Positions 8,194-14,433 are shown, numbered from the stretch's first letter. The stretch is 18,832 nucleotides of DNA from an uncultured Clostridia bacterium (GCA_945926705.1 CAMEMA010000004.1:1-18832); one strand, 5' to 3'. Notes: a model not told the origin generated them from the letters alone. Made by a program: numbers and translations.

Positions 8194-9165
8194 ATGAGTA
8201 TATCCGAAGAGGAAGCAAAAGAAAGTTTAGAAAACCATGGATATACGGATTTCGAGGGCTCTTTAGGCAAAGGAAATGTTGGCGAAGTCTTCAAATGTAA
8301 AAACTCTGAAGGCAAACCAGTTGCTGTAAAATTTATAACAACTACCAATACGGAATCAAAGGAATGGGAAATTACAGGTACTAAAGCAGTGCAAAAAATT
8401 AAACCTTTAGATATATCAAAATATAATATGTTCAAATTTTCGGATTCATTGGTACAACGATCAAAAAAATACCACAACCATTTAGTAGGTCCAAAATTGA
8501 TAAAGATGAAGTGTGATGTAAAGACAGAAGACAAGAATGGAAAAGAAATTACAAAAGTTGTAGAGATACAAGCTGTTGAGTACCCATTAATGGACGGAGA
8601 TGTTTCATCGCTGGAAAGACTTAATTTAAAAGAATATAGAAGGATAGCAAGTTCTACATTAAAAGCATTGAGTACGATGAGAAAAGAAGGTTTAGCTCAT
8701 TTTGATATAAAGCCTGAAAACATATTATTTCATAAAATAGTTGATGGTACTCGAAAATATAAATTAGGTGACTTTGGCCTCACAACCTATATTGACGATA
8801 AATTTTTTGGATCAGAAGTTATAGAAGATACAGATCCAAAGCGCAGAGGTACACCGGAATATTGTGCTCCTGAAATTGAAAATTTTGGTAAAAAACTGCC
8901 TGAAAATTACGGAGAAAAAGCTGATACATTTTCGTTGGGAGCAACCATCTATTTTTTGTATCTTAAGGATAAGGGAGAAATTAATGATGCCAGTCAGCTT
9001 AAGAGTAAAATAAATAAGTTAAAAAATGAAAATATTCAACAACTTGAATTGGATAATGAACAAGAAAGAAATCTTCTTGATTTTGTGCAAAAGTGTGTTC
9101 GCTCAAGCAATCGCTTAAGTGTGGAACAAGCTTCAAAACACCCTTTTATTACTCAAAAACAATAA
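8194..9165 (+). CDS. Eukaryotic-like serine/threonine protein kinase, soluble, stand-alone
   Basis: A 323-residue protein that is one kinase domain from end to end, without transmembrane or PASTA segments. Visible motifs are the glycine loop GKGNVGEVF (25-33), VAVK with Lys46, the catalytic loop HFDIKPEN (169-176) with Asp171, DFG (193-195) and GTPEYCAPE in the activation segment; it ends with the subdomain XI HPFI. HFD replaces HRD, so it is a non-RD kinase, which usually does not need activation-loop phosphorylation. All catalytic residues are kept, so activity is expected. The N-lobe contains a longer insert (about 65-125) with a charged KCDVKTEDKNGKEITK stretch. It is not the PrkC type that sits beside a PP2C phosphatase and rsgA. 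It lies in an accessory block next to an XRE regulator and a GmrSD-like gene. The substrate is unknown. Confidence 0.9.
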   Translation: MSISEEEAKESLENHGYTDFEGSLGKGNVGEVFKCKNSEGKPVAVKFITTTNTESKEWEITGTKAVQKIKPLDISKYNMFKFSDSLVQRSKKYHNHLVGPKLIKMKCDVKTEDKNGKEITKVVEIQAVEYPLMDGDVSSLERLNLKEYRRIASSTLKALSTMRKEGLAHFDIKPENILFHKIVDGTRKYKLGDFGLTTYIDDKFFGSEVIEDTDPKRRGTPEYCAPEIENFGKKLPENYGEKADTFSLGATIYFLYLKDKGEINDASQLKSKINKLKNENIQQLELDNEQERNLLDFVQKCVRSSNRLSVEQASKHPFITQKQ

Positions 9166-9170
9166 AATTG

Positions 9171-9199
9171 TCCCTCTATCTATAAATAGAGGGATTTTT
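9171..9199 (+). terminator. Terminator between kinase and XRE genes, probably bidirectional
   Basis: A nine-base-pair perfect stem TCCCTCTAT (9171-9179) with ATAGAGGGA (9186-9194), a six-base loop and TTTTTA on the plus strand, just after the kinase stop. In the other direction the stem is followed by CAATTTTATTG, so it may also end the convergent XRE transcript. Confidence 0.85.
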
Positions 9200-9224
9200 A
9201 GCTTTAAATGGATATTACCTTTAC

Positions 9225-9683
9225 TTACTTTGAAGTTTGCTCACATTTAGGATAATTATAGCGCCAATCATCGTATTCTTCCTTGGTAACTTCGCCATTT
9301 CTTAGTTTTTGTGACTGTTTCTGCCAATTACTAATCATATCCAGCATTATGGTATAATTCTTATTCATACCTTTATCCAAGTGTAAACAAACTTCACCGT
9401 CCAATTCCGTAACTTTTAATCCGTATAAGTCTTCTAAAACAAACAAAGTGTGCATTAAACCTTCATAGGTATCAATATTTGGTCCGGTAAGCGCACTTGG
9501 AGAAATACCGAATATCTTTGCAAAATTTTTAGACAAATCAGCTTTTGGAGTCCTGGAACCTGATTCATATTGTGCAATTCGAATATCAGCTGTCTTTTCT
9601 GGAAATCCCACTTGAATACCGAGATACTTTTGAGTCATACCTCTTAAATTTCTAAAAAAACGAATTCTTTGACCAATTGACAT
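9225..9683 (-). CDS. XRE-family helix-turn-helix transcriptional regulator
   Basis: A 152-residue protein with an N-terminal Cro/CI-type HTH (about 3-62): IGQRIRFFRNLRGMTQKYLG, then the recognition-helix region ADIRIAQYESGSRTP and KNFAKIFGIS. The C-terminal 90 residues (from LTGPNIDTYEGLMHTL to the end) contain a KLRNGEVTKEEYDDWRYNYP segment and no recognised ligand or peptidase domain. AAGGAG lies 9 bases before the ATG. It converges on the kinase gene and diverges from the GmrSD-like gene, so it could control itself, the nuclease-like gene or both; the sequence does not decide. Similar solo regulators are common in Clostridia, so it may be unrelated to its neighbours. Confidence 0.85.
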   Translation of the reverse strand: MSIGQRIRFFRNLRGMTQKYLGIQVGFPEKTADIRIAQYESGSRTPKADLSKNFAKIFGISPSALTGPNIDTYEGLMHTLFVLEDLYGLKVTELDGEVCLHLDKGMNKNYTIMLDMISNWQKQSQKLRNGEVTKEEYDDWRYNYPKCEQTSK

Positions 9684-9717
9684 TTTAATATTCTCCTTAA
9701 TTATATATTTCAGGACT

Positions 9718-9747
9718 AATATAGCATATAAATTTAAGATTTGTCAA
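9718..9747 (-). promoter_or_regulatory. Sigma-A promoter of the XRE gene
   Basis: On the minus strand TTGACA (9747-9742), an 18-base spacer and TATATT (9723-9718) precede the ATG by 34 bases. No clear palindromic operator overlaps it. Confidence 0.7.
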
Positions 9748-10117
9748 TATAGTGATAACAAAAAAGTTAAGCTATTTTTTAAAAAAATTTATTAGCAAAT
9801 ACCTATTTTAAAAAATTAATGATAAAATATATTGACTAATTTTTGGATTTTGAAACTAATATATAAAATTCGACAAATTTCAATATACATAAATTTTAAA
9901 TAATTTTTTAATTTTTAGGCAGATAGTTTATGATAATAATTTTACATAGTTATTTTTTCATAATTCTATTGGTTTACCAAAAACTGTAATTTTTAAATTT
10001 TTTATAAACCACATTCAAAAATATTATAAGCTTTATAAAATCGTTTTAATTTAAAAAAATATATTTAAACTACTACACAAATTAATTTTATATAGTAATT
10101 GAATATAAACAATAAAA
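9748..10117. other. Gene-free, extremely AT-rich spacer
   Basis: About 370 bases between the XRE promoter and the GmrSD-like gene hold no open frame with a ribosome binding site on either strand, no tRNA and no convincing terminator. The only symmetry I noted is a seven-base inverted repeat TGGTTTA (9970-9976) / TAAACCA (10005-10011), which could be chance in such sequence. It may be decayed coding DNA or an upstream regulatory region. Confidence 0.5.
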
Positions 10118-10144
10118 ATGTTACACTTGTTTATAATTATTATG

Positions 10145-10150
10145 TATAAT
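10145..10150 (+). promoter_or_regulatory. Probable -10 box of the GmrSD-like gene
   Basis: A perfect TATAAT lies 30 bases before the ATG at 10181, a normal distance. The -35 is poor: GTTACA is the best candidate, 19 bases upstream. AAGGAG (10166-10171) is the ribosome binding site, 9 bases before the start. Confidence 0.45.
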
Positions 10151-10180
10151 ACTGTATTCAATATAAAGGAGTGTTCCACA

Positions 10181-10519
10181 ATGTCTACAACAATAAGTGT
10201 TAATAAACAAAATGTAAAACAATTTTTGGAAAGTGGTAAAGAAAAACTTTTTGTGATTCCGGAGTACCAAAGACCTTATGCATGGACTGCTGCACAAGTT
10301 GAAACTTTATTTGAAGATTTATGGGAATTTGCTTCCACTACTGGCGGATGCAATAGAAATGGTACATATTTTTTGGGAAGTATAGTATCTTATGAAAACG
10401 AAAACAATGAACAAGAAATAATTGATGGTCAACAGAGGATAACATCTCTATTTTTATTGTTAAGAGCTATTTATAACAAATTACAAAAAAATATTGCTAG
10501 AGTCTCGTGTGATAAGTAA
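10181..10519 (+). CDS. GmrSD-like DUF262 protein, N-terminal part (gene split by frameshift)
   Basis: The first 100 residues are a clear DUF262 (ParB/Srx-like, GmrS) N-terminus: IPEYQRPYAW at 26-35, GTYFLGSI, and IIDGQQRITSLFLLLRAIY with DGQQR at 82-86, the nucleotide-binding and hydrolysis motif of the family. In GmrSD enzymes this domain uses NTP to drive cleavage of modified DNA. The start at 10181 has AAGGAG at 9 bases; an in-frame ATG at 10118 lacks one. After KLQK the frame runs into IARVSCDK and a stop at 10519, while the family sequence goes on in the next frame. As read, the product is 112 residues without its DUF1524 nuclease domain. Frame and family match are directly visible; loss of function is inferred. 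Confidence 0.8.
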   Translation: MSTTISVNKQNVKQFLESGKEKLFVIPEYQRPYAWTAAQVETLFEDLWEFASTTGGCNRNGTYFLGSIVSYENENNEQEIIDGQQRITSLFLLLRAIYNKLQKNIARVSCDK

Positions 10520-11789
10520 CGAAGGCAATAATATTTTAAAAGATATATTAGAAACAGGGAAATCAATTTCAGATGCTAAAGATAATTATTCAAAAAATTA
10601 TAAAATTTTTCAAGAAATGTTCGATGAATACTCAGAAAAATATCCATTATCAATTTACGATTTTATATACGCTGTATTGAAACAAGCAATTGTGTTACCC
10701 ATTGAAGCAGATAATCAAGACACTGCTTTAACTATTTTTTCTACTCTAAATGACAGAGGATTAGCTTTATCTGACTCAGATATTTTTAAAGCCAAAATAT
10801 ACAATAACAATAGTGATTCTGACAAAAAGAAACAGTTCATTAACAAATGGAAAGATTTAGATGACCGAGCAAAAGACGTTAATGAGAGTATACAACAGCT
10901 ATTTTATTACTATATGTTTTTCCTCAGAGCAAATGAGAGAGATAGTCAGACAACTACGCCCGGACTTAGAAAATATTATTACGCAGACAAATTTTCAAGA
11001 TTATATGATGAGAATCTAATGGATAATTTAAATGAAATTTTAAATATATGGGCTGTGGTAAATAAAAGAGAAATTATTGAATCGGAAAAATGGAGTAAAA
11101 ATAATAAAATTTTGCAAGCCCTTGATATATTAAGTTCATATCCAAATGAATTTTGGAAATATCCTATCGTAATATATTACCTTACTCATAAATCTAGAAA
11201 TGATTTTGAGAAAAAATTTTTAGTTTTTATACGTAAATTAATTTCCGTACTACTGATAAAATATTTAATAAAACCTACAATAAATGCTGTTAAAAGTGAA
11301 ATTTTGCAATTAAACGTAAGTATTACGGAATCACCTACGCCTAAATTTAATTTTAAAAAAGACGATATATCCGGTTTAGAAGAAAATTTTAAAGTCCCAA
11401 GTCGTTATATAGTGCAAATGGTATTAAAAATTTTATCATACAATAAACAAGACAATCTTTTGCCTGAAAAATGGGAAATAGAACATATATTACCTCATAA
11501 AAATGCAAATTCTTATTTTTTAAATGTTAAAAAAGATATTATAAAAGAAAAAATAGAGCATATCGGAAATAAACTTCCTCTTGAAAAAAAATTAAATATC
11601 CAAGCCGGTAATGGATACTTTAGAAAAAAGAAAGAAAAATATTCGGAATCTAAAATTGTTATTACAAATCAAATGGGACATTCGAATAAAAGTGAATGGA
11701 AATTAAAAGATATAGATAAAAGGGATAATGAAATATTTTCAGAAATTTGCAGTACTTTGGGAATATGGGATAAAGAATACAAATTTTAA
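10494..11789 (+). CDS. GmrSD-like DUF262/DUF1524 protein, C-terminal part (gene split by frameshift)
   Basis: This frame continues the DUF262 region (ALTIFSTLNDRGLALSDSDI, then IQQLFYYYMFFLRA) and ends with a DUF1524 HNH-type nuclease domain. The latter is marked by WEIEHILPHKNAN (His at 11484-11486) and HIGNKLPLEKKLN (His at 11559-11561), then GNGYFRKKKEKY. The frame is open back to 10464 but has no ribosome binding site before its TTG at 10494, so independent translation is unlikely. Removing one A from the A7 run at 10485-10491 gives KLQKILLESRVISNEG without a break and a fused protein of about 535 residues. Family members I remember have roughly 35-50 more residues between the IYxKL and the ILLxSRV motifs, so an internal deletion may also be present. 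It could be a pseudogene, a slippage-expressed gene or an assembly error. Confidence 0.75.
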   Translation: MLESRVISNEGNNILKDILETGKSISDAKDNYSKNYKIFQEMFDEYSEKYPLSIYDFIYAVLKQAIVLPIEADNQDTALTIFSTLNDRGLALSDSDIFKAKIYNNNSDSDKKKQFINKWKDLDDRAKDVNESIQQLFYYYMFFLRANERDSQTTTPGLRKYYYADKFSRLYDENLMDNLNEILNIWAVVNKREIIESEKWSKNNKILQALDILSSYPNEFWKYPIVIYYLTHKSRNDFEKKFLVFIRKLISVLLIKYLIKPTINAVKSEILQLNVSITESPTPKFNFKKDDISGLEENFKVPSRYIVQMVLKILSYNKQDNLLPEKWEIEHILPHKNANSYFLNVKKDIIKEKIEHIGNKLPLEKKLNIQAGNGYFRKKKEKYSESKIVITNQMGHSNKSEWKLKDIDKRDNEIFSEICSTLGIWDKEYKF

Positions 11790-11838
11790 CTTTTTTATAC
11801 AATTTATAAAATTTATACCTTCAAAATAAATTTTAATA

Positions 11839-11867
11839 TTTAATTTAAAATATTGTTGATATATAAT
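11839..11867 (+). promoter_or_regulatory. Weak sigma-A promoter candidate for the opine dehydrogenase gene
   Basis: A perfect TATAAT (11862-11867) has only a poor TTTAAT -35 (11839-11844) at 17 bases. It lies 47 bases before the GTG start. The 125-base gap to the preceding gene holds no other candidate and no clear terminator. Confidence 0.35.
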
Positions 11868-11914
11868 ATGTTTGTACTTAAAACACTATAGAATAACAAG
11901 GAGGTAAAAATTTA

Positions 11915-12982
11915 GTGAATATAGCTGTGTTAGGTGCTGGAAATGGAGGATGTGCAGTAGCTGCAGATATGTCTTTAAAAGGTCATAATGTAACTTTGAT
12001 CAAAACTTCAAATTCTATGCACAATAAAAATTTTGAATATCTGAAAAAAAATAACGGAAAAATCTCTCTCATCGAAGATAACATAACTAAAACAACATTT
12101 ATCAAAACCATTACCACCGATTTATCTCTTTTATCAGGCTCAGAGGTTATTATAGTCTACATACAATCAAGCTATCATGAACAGCTAATACAAAAAATAA
12201 TACCTTATCTAAGACCTGAACAAATATTATTATTTAATCCCGGTTATCTTTCCACAGCTCTTGCTTTAAAACATAATGTAAGACAAGATTTAATTATTGC
12301 AGAAGCAGAAAGTTCATTTATAGATTGTCGAATTATAAATCCGGGAACAGTTAAAGTATCGTTTAGAAATAAAAATAACCCTATTGGTATATTTCCTCGC
12401 AATAAAAAGCAAAAAGCAATTGAAACTCTTGATAAAATCGGATATCCATTTTCATATCTATCTTCTGTTGTCGAAGCAGGACTACATAATCCAAATTTAA
12501 TAGTACACACTGTAGGAGCAATAATGAGTATTCCGAGAATCGAAAAAACTAATGGCAACTATGTTATGTACCATGAAGTGTTTACTCCCAGTGTTTGGAA
12601 TATTTTAGAAAAACTTGATGAAGAAAAAATTAATATCCTTAAAAAATTAGGATTTGAGCCACTGGCTTATGTCGATGCGTGCAAAGCAAGAAACAGTCCC
12701 AACGATGCCAGAAGCGCAAAAGAAGTTTTTATGTGGTATGCTTTGCGCCCTACTGCGGTTCCCGGTCCAACGGAAGTAGATTCAAGATATATTTCGGAAG
12801 ATGTACCTCAAGGTTTGGTTATGCTTGAATCTCTTGGGTTGCACTTGAATATAAAAACACCGGTAGCAACGGCATTAATTGAAATAGCAAATGCAGCCCT
12901 TGGTCGAAATCTCAGAAAAGAAGGGCGCACAATTGAAGCTTTAGGAGCAAATAATATTTCTAGAATTTTAGAAGATAATTAA
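11915..12982 (+). CDS. NAD/NADP octopine/nopaline (opine) dehydrogenase family protein
   Basis: A 355-residue cytosolic oxidoreductase. The N-terminal Rossmann fold has GAGNGG (7-12) followed by VAADMSLKGHNVTLI. The C-terminal helical domain has the family segment AGLHNPNLIVHTVGAIM, with His198 at the catalytic-histidine position, and later RYISEDVPQGL and NAALGRNLRKEGRTIEALG. Enzymes of this family reductively condense a 2-oxo acid with an amino acid or related amine; the actual substrates are not evident. The length and both domains agree with octopine/nopaline dehydrogenases. The start is GTG with a near-perfect AAGGAGGT 9 bases upstream. It stands alone, with no biosynthetic partner such as a nicotianamine-like synthase beside it, so a metallophore role is not supported. 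Confidence 0.87.
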   Translation: MNIAVLGAGNGGCAVAADMSLKGHNVTLIKTSNSMHNKNFEYLKKNNGKISLIEDNITKTTFIKTITTDLSLLSGSEVIIVYIQSSYHEQLIQKIIPYLRPEQILLFNPGYLSTALALKHNVRQDLIIAEAESSFIDCRIINPGTVKVSFRNKNNPIGIFPRNKKQKAIETLDKIGYPFSYLSSVVEAGLHNPNLIVHTVGAIMSIPRIEKTNGNYVMYHEVFTPSVWNILEKLDEEKINILKKLGFEPLAYVDACKARNSPNDARSAKEVFMWYALRPTAVPGPTEVDSRYISEDVPQGLVMLESLGLHLNIKTPVATALIEIANAALGRNLRKEGRTIEALGANNISRILEDN

Positions 12983-13245
12983 TAACTATTATCTAAACAA
13001 CACACCAATCAAGATTAATTGTACAAGCTAGATAAATTTAATTTAGATGCACATTAATACTATACATAATATTATATAATTTGTCAAGTGTTTTTGTCAA
13101 TTATTATATAATCTTATTATAAAGCATGAAAAATGATTTTAATCGAGACATTCAATATTATATTTGTACAAAAATAAATCGAATAATATTTCTTATACAG
13201 AAACATTATCCAACTTATAATTTTTAAATATACTGAATAAGTTAT
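12983..13245. other. Intergenic region between two convergent genes
   Basis: It contains the orphan promoter-like elements at 13059-13100 and a stem AGATAAT/ATTATCT around 12972-12994 that has no U-tract. A 33-codon frame at 13126-13227 has only a weak AAAG before its ATG. There is no convincing gene and no strong terminator for either flanking gene. Confidence 0.45.
13059..13100 (-). promoter_or_regulatory. Two overlapping orphan promoter-like elements
   Basis: On the minus strand TTGACA (13087-13082), 17 bases, TATAGT (13064-13059) overlaps a second set, TTGACA (13100-13095), 18 bases, TATAAT (13076-13071). No gene follows within the 77 bases before the convergent end of the opine dehydrogenase gene. 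They may drive an antisense or small RNA, or may be chance in A/T-rich DNA. Confidence 0.35.
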
Positions 13246-13524
13246 TCACACGTTTTCGCACATTAAAAGATAATCTTCAACAACATCTTTAAAATGCGTA
13301 ACATCTATAGTGTTTTCAAAAAGATAATCTATCAAATTGCAGACTAAATTTTTATCAGGAGATATATCATTAATAATTTCTTTCCTGCTTTCATCGCCTA
13401 CCTTATCAGAAATCTGTATCCCGTAGTGTATAGTGTTGTCAACTGCATTTTCGCAAATGTCATAGTGAATAATTTTATCACCCATACAATGCAACGATTT
13501 TTCGTAAATGTTTTTTACGTTCAT
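13246..13524 (-). CDS. Small DUF6514-like protein
   Basis: A 92-residue acidic soluble protein without signal or membrane segment. Visible pattern: HYGIQISD, then EIINDISPDKNLVCNLIDYL, then THFKDVVEDYLL near the C-terminus. This YGI / DIS-D / DVVEDfl layout resembles the clostridial DUF6514 family as I remember it; the family has no known function. The ATG at 13524 has GGGGA a few bases upstream. The frame can be extended to a TTG at 13593, but that codon overlaps the -35 box of the promoter at 13565-13593, so the longer form is rejected. It is a single-gene unit, with an inverted repeat upstream of its promoter that may be a regulator site. Confidence 0.7.
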   Translation of the reverse strand: MNVKNIYEKSLHCMGDKIIHYDICENAVDNTIHYGIQISDKVGDESRKEIINDISPDKNLVCNLIDYLFENTIDVTHFKDVVEDYLLMCENV

Positions 13525-13564
13525 TATTATTTCCCCATTTCTTAGTTTACTTCCGCTAAAAATT

Positions 13565-13593
13565 ATTCTATTGCTATATATAATGTTGTTCAA
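13565..13593 (-). promoter_or_regulatory. Sigma-A promoter of the DUF6514-like gene
   Basis: On the minus strand TTGAAC (13593-13588), a 17-base spacer and TAGAAT (13570-13565), 40 bases before the ATG at 13524. Confidence 0.65.
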
Positions 13594-13612
13594 CGAAATA
13601 TACCCAAAAATT

Positions 13613-13640
13613 TACGAAACTAGTTTGGATATGTTTCGTA
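13613..13640. repeat. Compound inverted repeat, candidate operator
   Basis: TACGAAAC (13613-13620) and GTTTCGTA (13633-13640) form a perfect eight-base inverted repeat with a 12-base spacer. A ten-base palindrome AAACTAGTTT (13617-13626) overlaps its left half. It ends about 20 bases upstream of the -35 of the DUF6514-like gene, an activator-like position. No U-tract follows on either strand, so a terminator is unlikely. Confidence 0.5.
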
Positions 13641-13757
13641 TGATAATACATTATCGGAATTTATTCGACATAAAGTGTCATTGTAATTCAATCTAATCGT
13701 TATATTAAATTAAATTTTGATTTTATAAAAGAATATATAGAAATATGAAACATATTA

Positions 13758-13804
13758 AATTAAATAAAAATATCGCCAAATACCCTTTTGGGTACTTAAC
13801 GATA
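13758..13804 (-). terminator. Rho-independent terminator of the cysteine-rich membrane protein gene
   Basis: Outer stem CGATA (13800-13804) with TATCG (13771-13775) and inner stem TACCC (13781-13785) with GGGTA (13790-13794), with a four-base loop. On the minus strand a U-rich TTTTTATTTA tail follows. It starts about 16 bases after the stop codon at 13820. Confidence 0.75.
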
Positions 13805-13819
13805 CTTAATATTAATTTA

Positions 13820-14245
13820 TTATGCTTGCTTCATAACACATTTCAAGAAATTTACCAAAGTTGAAATTAAAATTATGAAGAAAAGTACTACCAATCCGAC
13901 AATAATGGCAAATATGGCATTGCCCTCAGCAAGAGAAATTGATAATGCAACTATCGTTAACACTATTGTGCCAATGATTCCAATAAGTAAACATTTTAAA
14001 CTTTTTCTTAAACAGTGCGTAAACTTAGCACATTCTTCACTACATGAACTAAAAAACACACTCATTAAGACGAAAATTAAGGAAAAAGCAGCTATTCCAA
14101 AAGCAACCCATATACCTACTGTTACAGCAGTAATATATCCTAGATAAAAAAGTACACCTGATATAATCCCACCTATTATACTCCAAATTATACTACTTGC
14201 AGTACAACTTCCGCAAACACATTGCTTTGTATTATCTACCTTCAT
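13820..14245 (-). CDS. Cysteine-rich four-helix membrane protein of unknown function
   Basis: A 141-residue protein with four predicted membrane helices (about 17-38, 41-65, 83-103 and 110-135). A short N-terminal tail holds Cys9, Cys11 and Cys14 (CVCGSC), and the loop between helices 2 and 3 holds a further cluster (CSEECAKFTHCLRKSLKC). Both clusters face the same side if the helices alternate, so they could bind metal or form disulfides together; that is inference. I do not recognise the family. The ATG has AAGGGG 9 bases upstream. It is a monocistronic unit: its promoter is divergent from that of rpe, and a clear terminator follows. Confidence 0.8.
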   Translation of the reverse strand: MKVDNTKQCVCGSCTASSIIWSIIGGIISGVLFYLGYITAVTVGIWVAFGIAAFSLIFVLMSVFFSSCSEECAKFTHCLRKSLKCLLIGIIGTIVLTIVALSISLAEGNAIFAIIVGLVVLFFIILISTLVNFLKCVMKQA

Positions 14246-14319
14246 TTTATCAACCCCTTATGTTTTTATATCTCGAACACAATTGCGTTTGATGTTTCGA
14301 CAATATTTACAATCATGTT

Positions 14320-14348
14320 CTTATATAATATATGTAACTTCTTGACAA
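14320..14348 (-). promoter_or_regulatory. Sigma-A promoter of the membrane protein gene
   Basis: On the minus strand TTGTCA (14348-14343), a 17-base spacer and TATAAG (14325-14320), 74 bases before the ATG. Its -35 overlaps by five bases the -35 of the rightward rpe promoter. Confidence 0.6.
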
Positions 14349-14370
14349 TTAGACACATGGTTAATATAAT
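14342..14370 (+). promoter_or_regulatory. Consensus sigma-A promoter of rpe
   Basis: A perfect TTGACA (14342-14347), a 17-base spacer and a perfect TATAAT (14365-14370), 59 bases before the rpe ATG. The -35 is shared with the divergent promoter, so polymerase should not be able to occupy both at once. Confidence 0.8.
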
Positions 14371-14400
14371 TGTATTAAAAATTTATTAACAGAAGGGTAG

Positions 14401-14433
14401 TTGAAAACGATTTTTTATCGTACAAAATCATGA
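14401..14433 (+). promoter_or_regulatory. Possible 10-codon leader minigene overlapping rpe
   Basis: AGAAGGG (14391-14397) is 32 bases from the rpe ATG, too far to serve it. It lies three bases before a TTG that opens a ten-codon frame (LKTIFYRTKS, first residue read as Met if initiated). That frame stops with TGA overlapping the rpe start as ATGA. A five-base-pair hairpin, ACGAT (14407-14411) with ATCGT (14417-14421), lies inside it. This fits translational coupling or the residual end of a lost upstream gene. The spacing to the TTG is short, so this remains tentative. Confidence 0.4.

Noticed and set aside
9970..10011. Inverted repeat TGGTTTA/TAAACCA as a mobile-element end or operator
   Set aside because: Seven bases at about 28-base spacing is expected by chance in such A/T-rich DNA, and no transposase or target duplication is nearby.
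10118..10180. N-terminal extension of the DUF262 gene from ATG 10118
   Set aside because: There is no ribosome binding site before 10118, the extension includes the likely -10 box, and ATG 10181 has AAGGAG at 9 bases and matches the usual family start.
12972..12994. Stem AGATAAT/ATTATCT at the end of the opine dehydrogenase gene as a terminator
   Set aside because: The stem is all A/T except one G-C pair, and no U-tract follows it.
13126..13227. 33-codon plus-strand frame in the gap between the opine dehydrogenase and DUF6514-like genes
   Set aside because: Only a weak AAAG precedes its ATG, and the composition is that of random A/T-rich sequence; not supported as a gene.
13525..13593. N-terminal extension of the DUF6514-like protein to TTG 13593
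   Set aside because: It overlaps a good sigma-A promoter, and ATG 13524 has its own GGGGA ribosome binding site.
13875..14147. 90-codon plus-strand frame opposite the cysteine-rich membrane protein gene
   Set aside because: It is antisense to a gene that has its own promoter, ribosome binding site and terminator, and it has no ribosome binding site itself.
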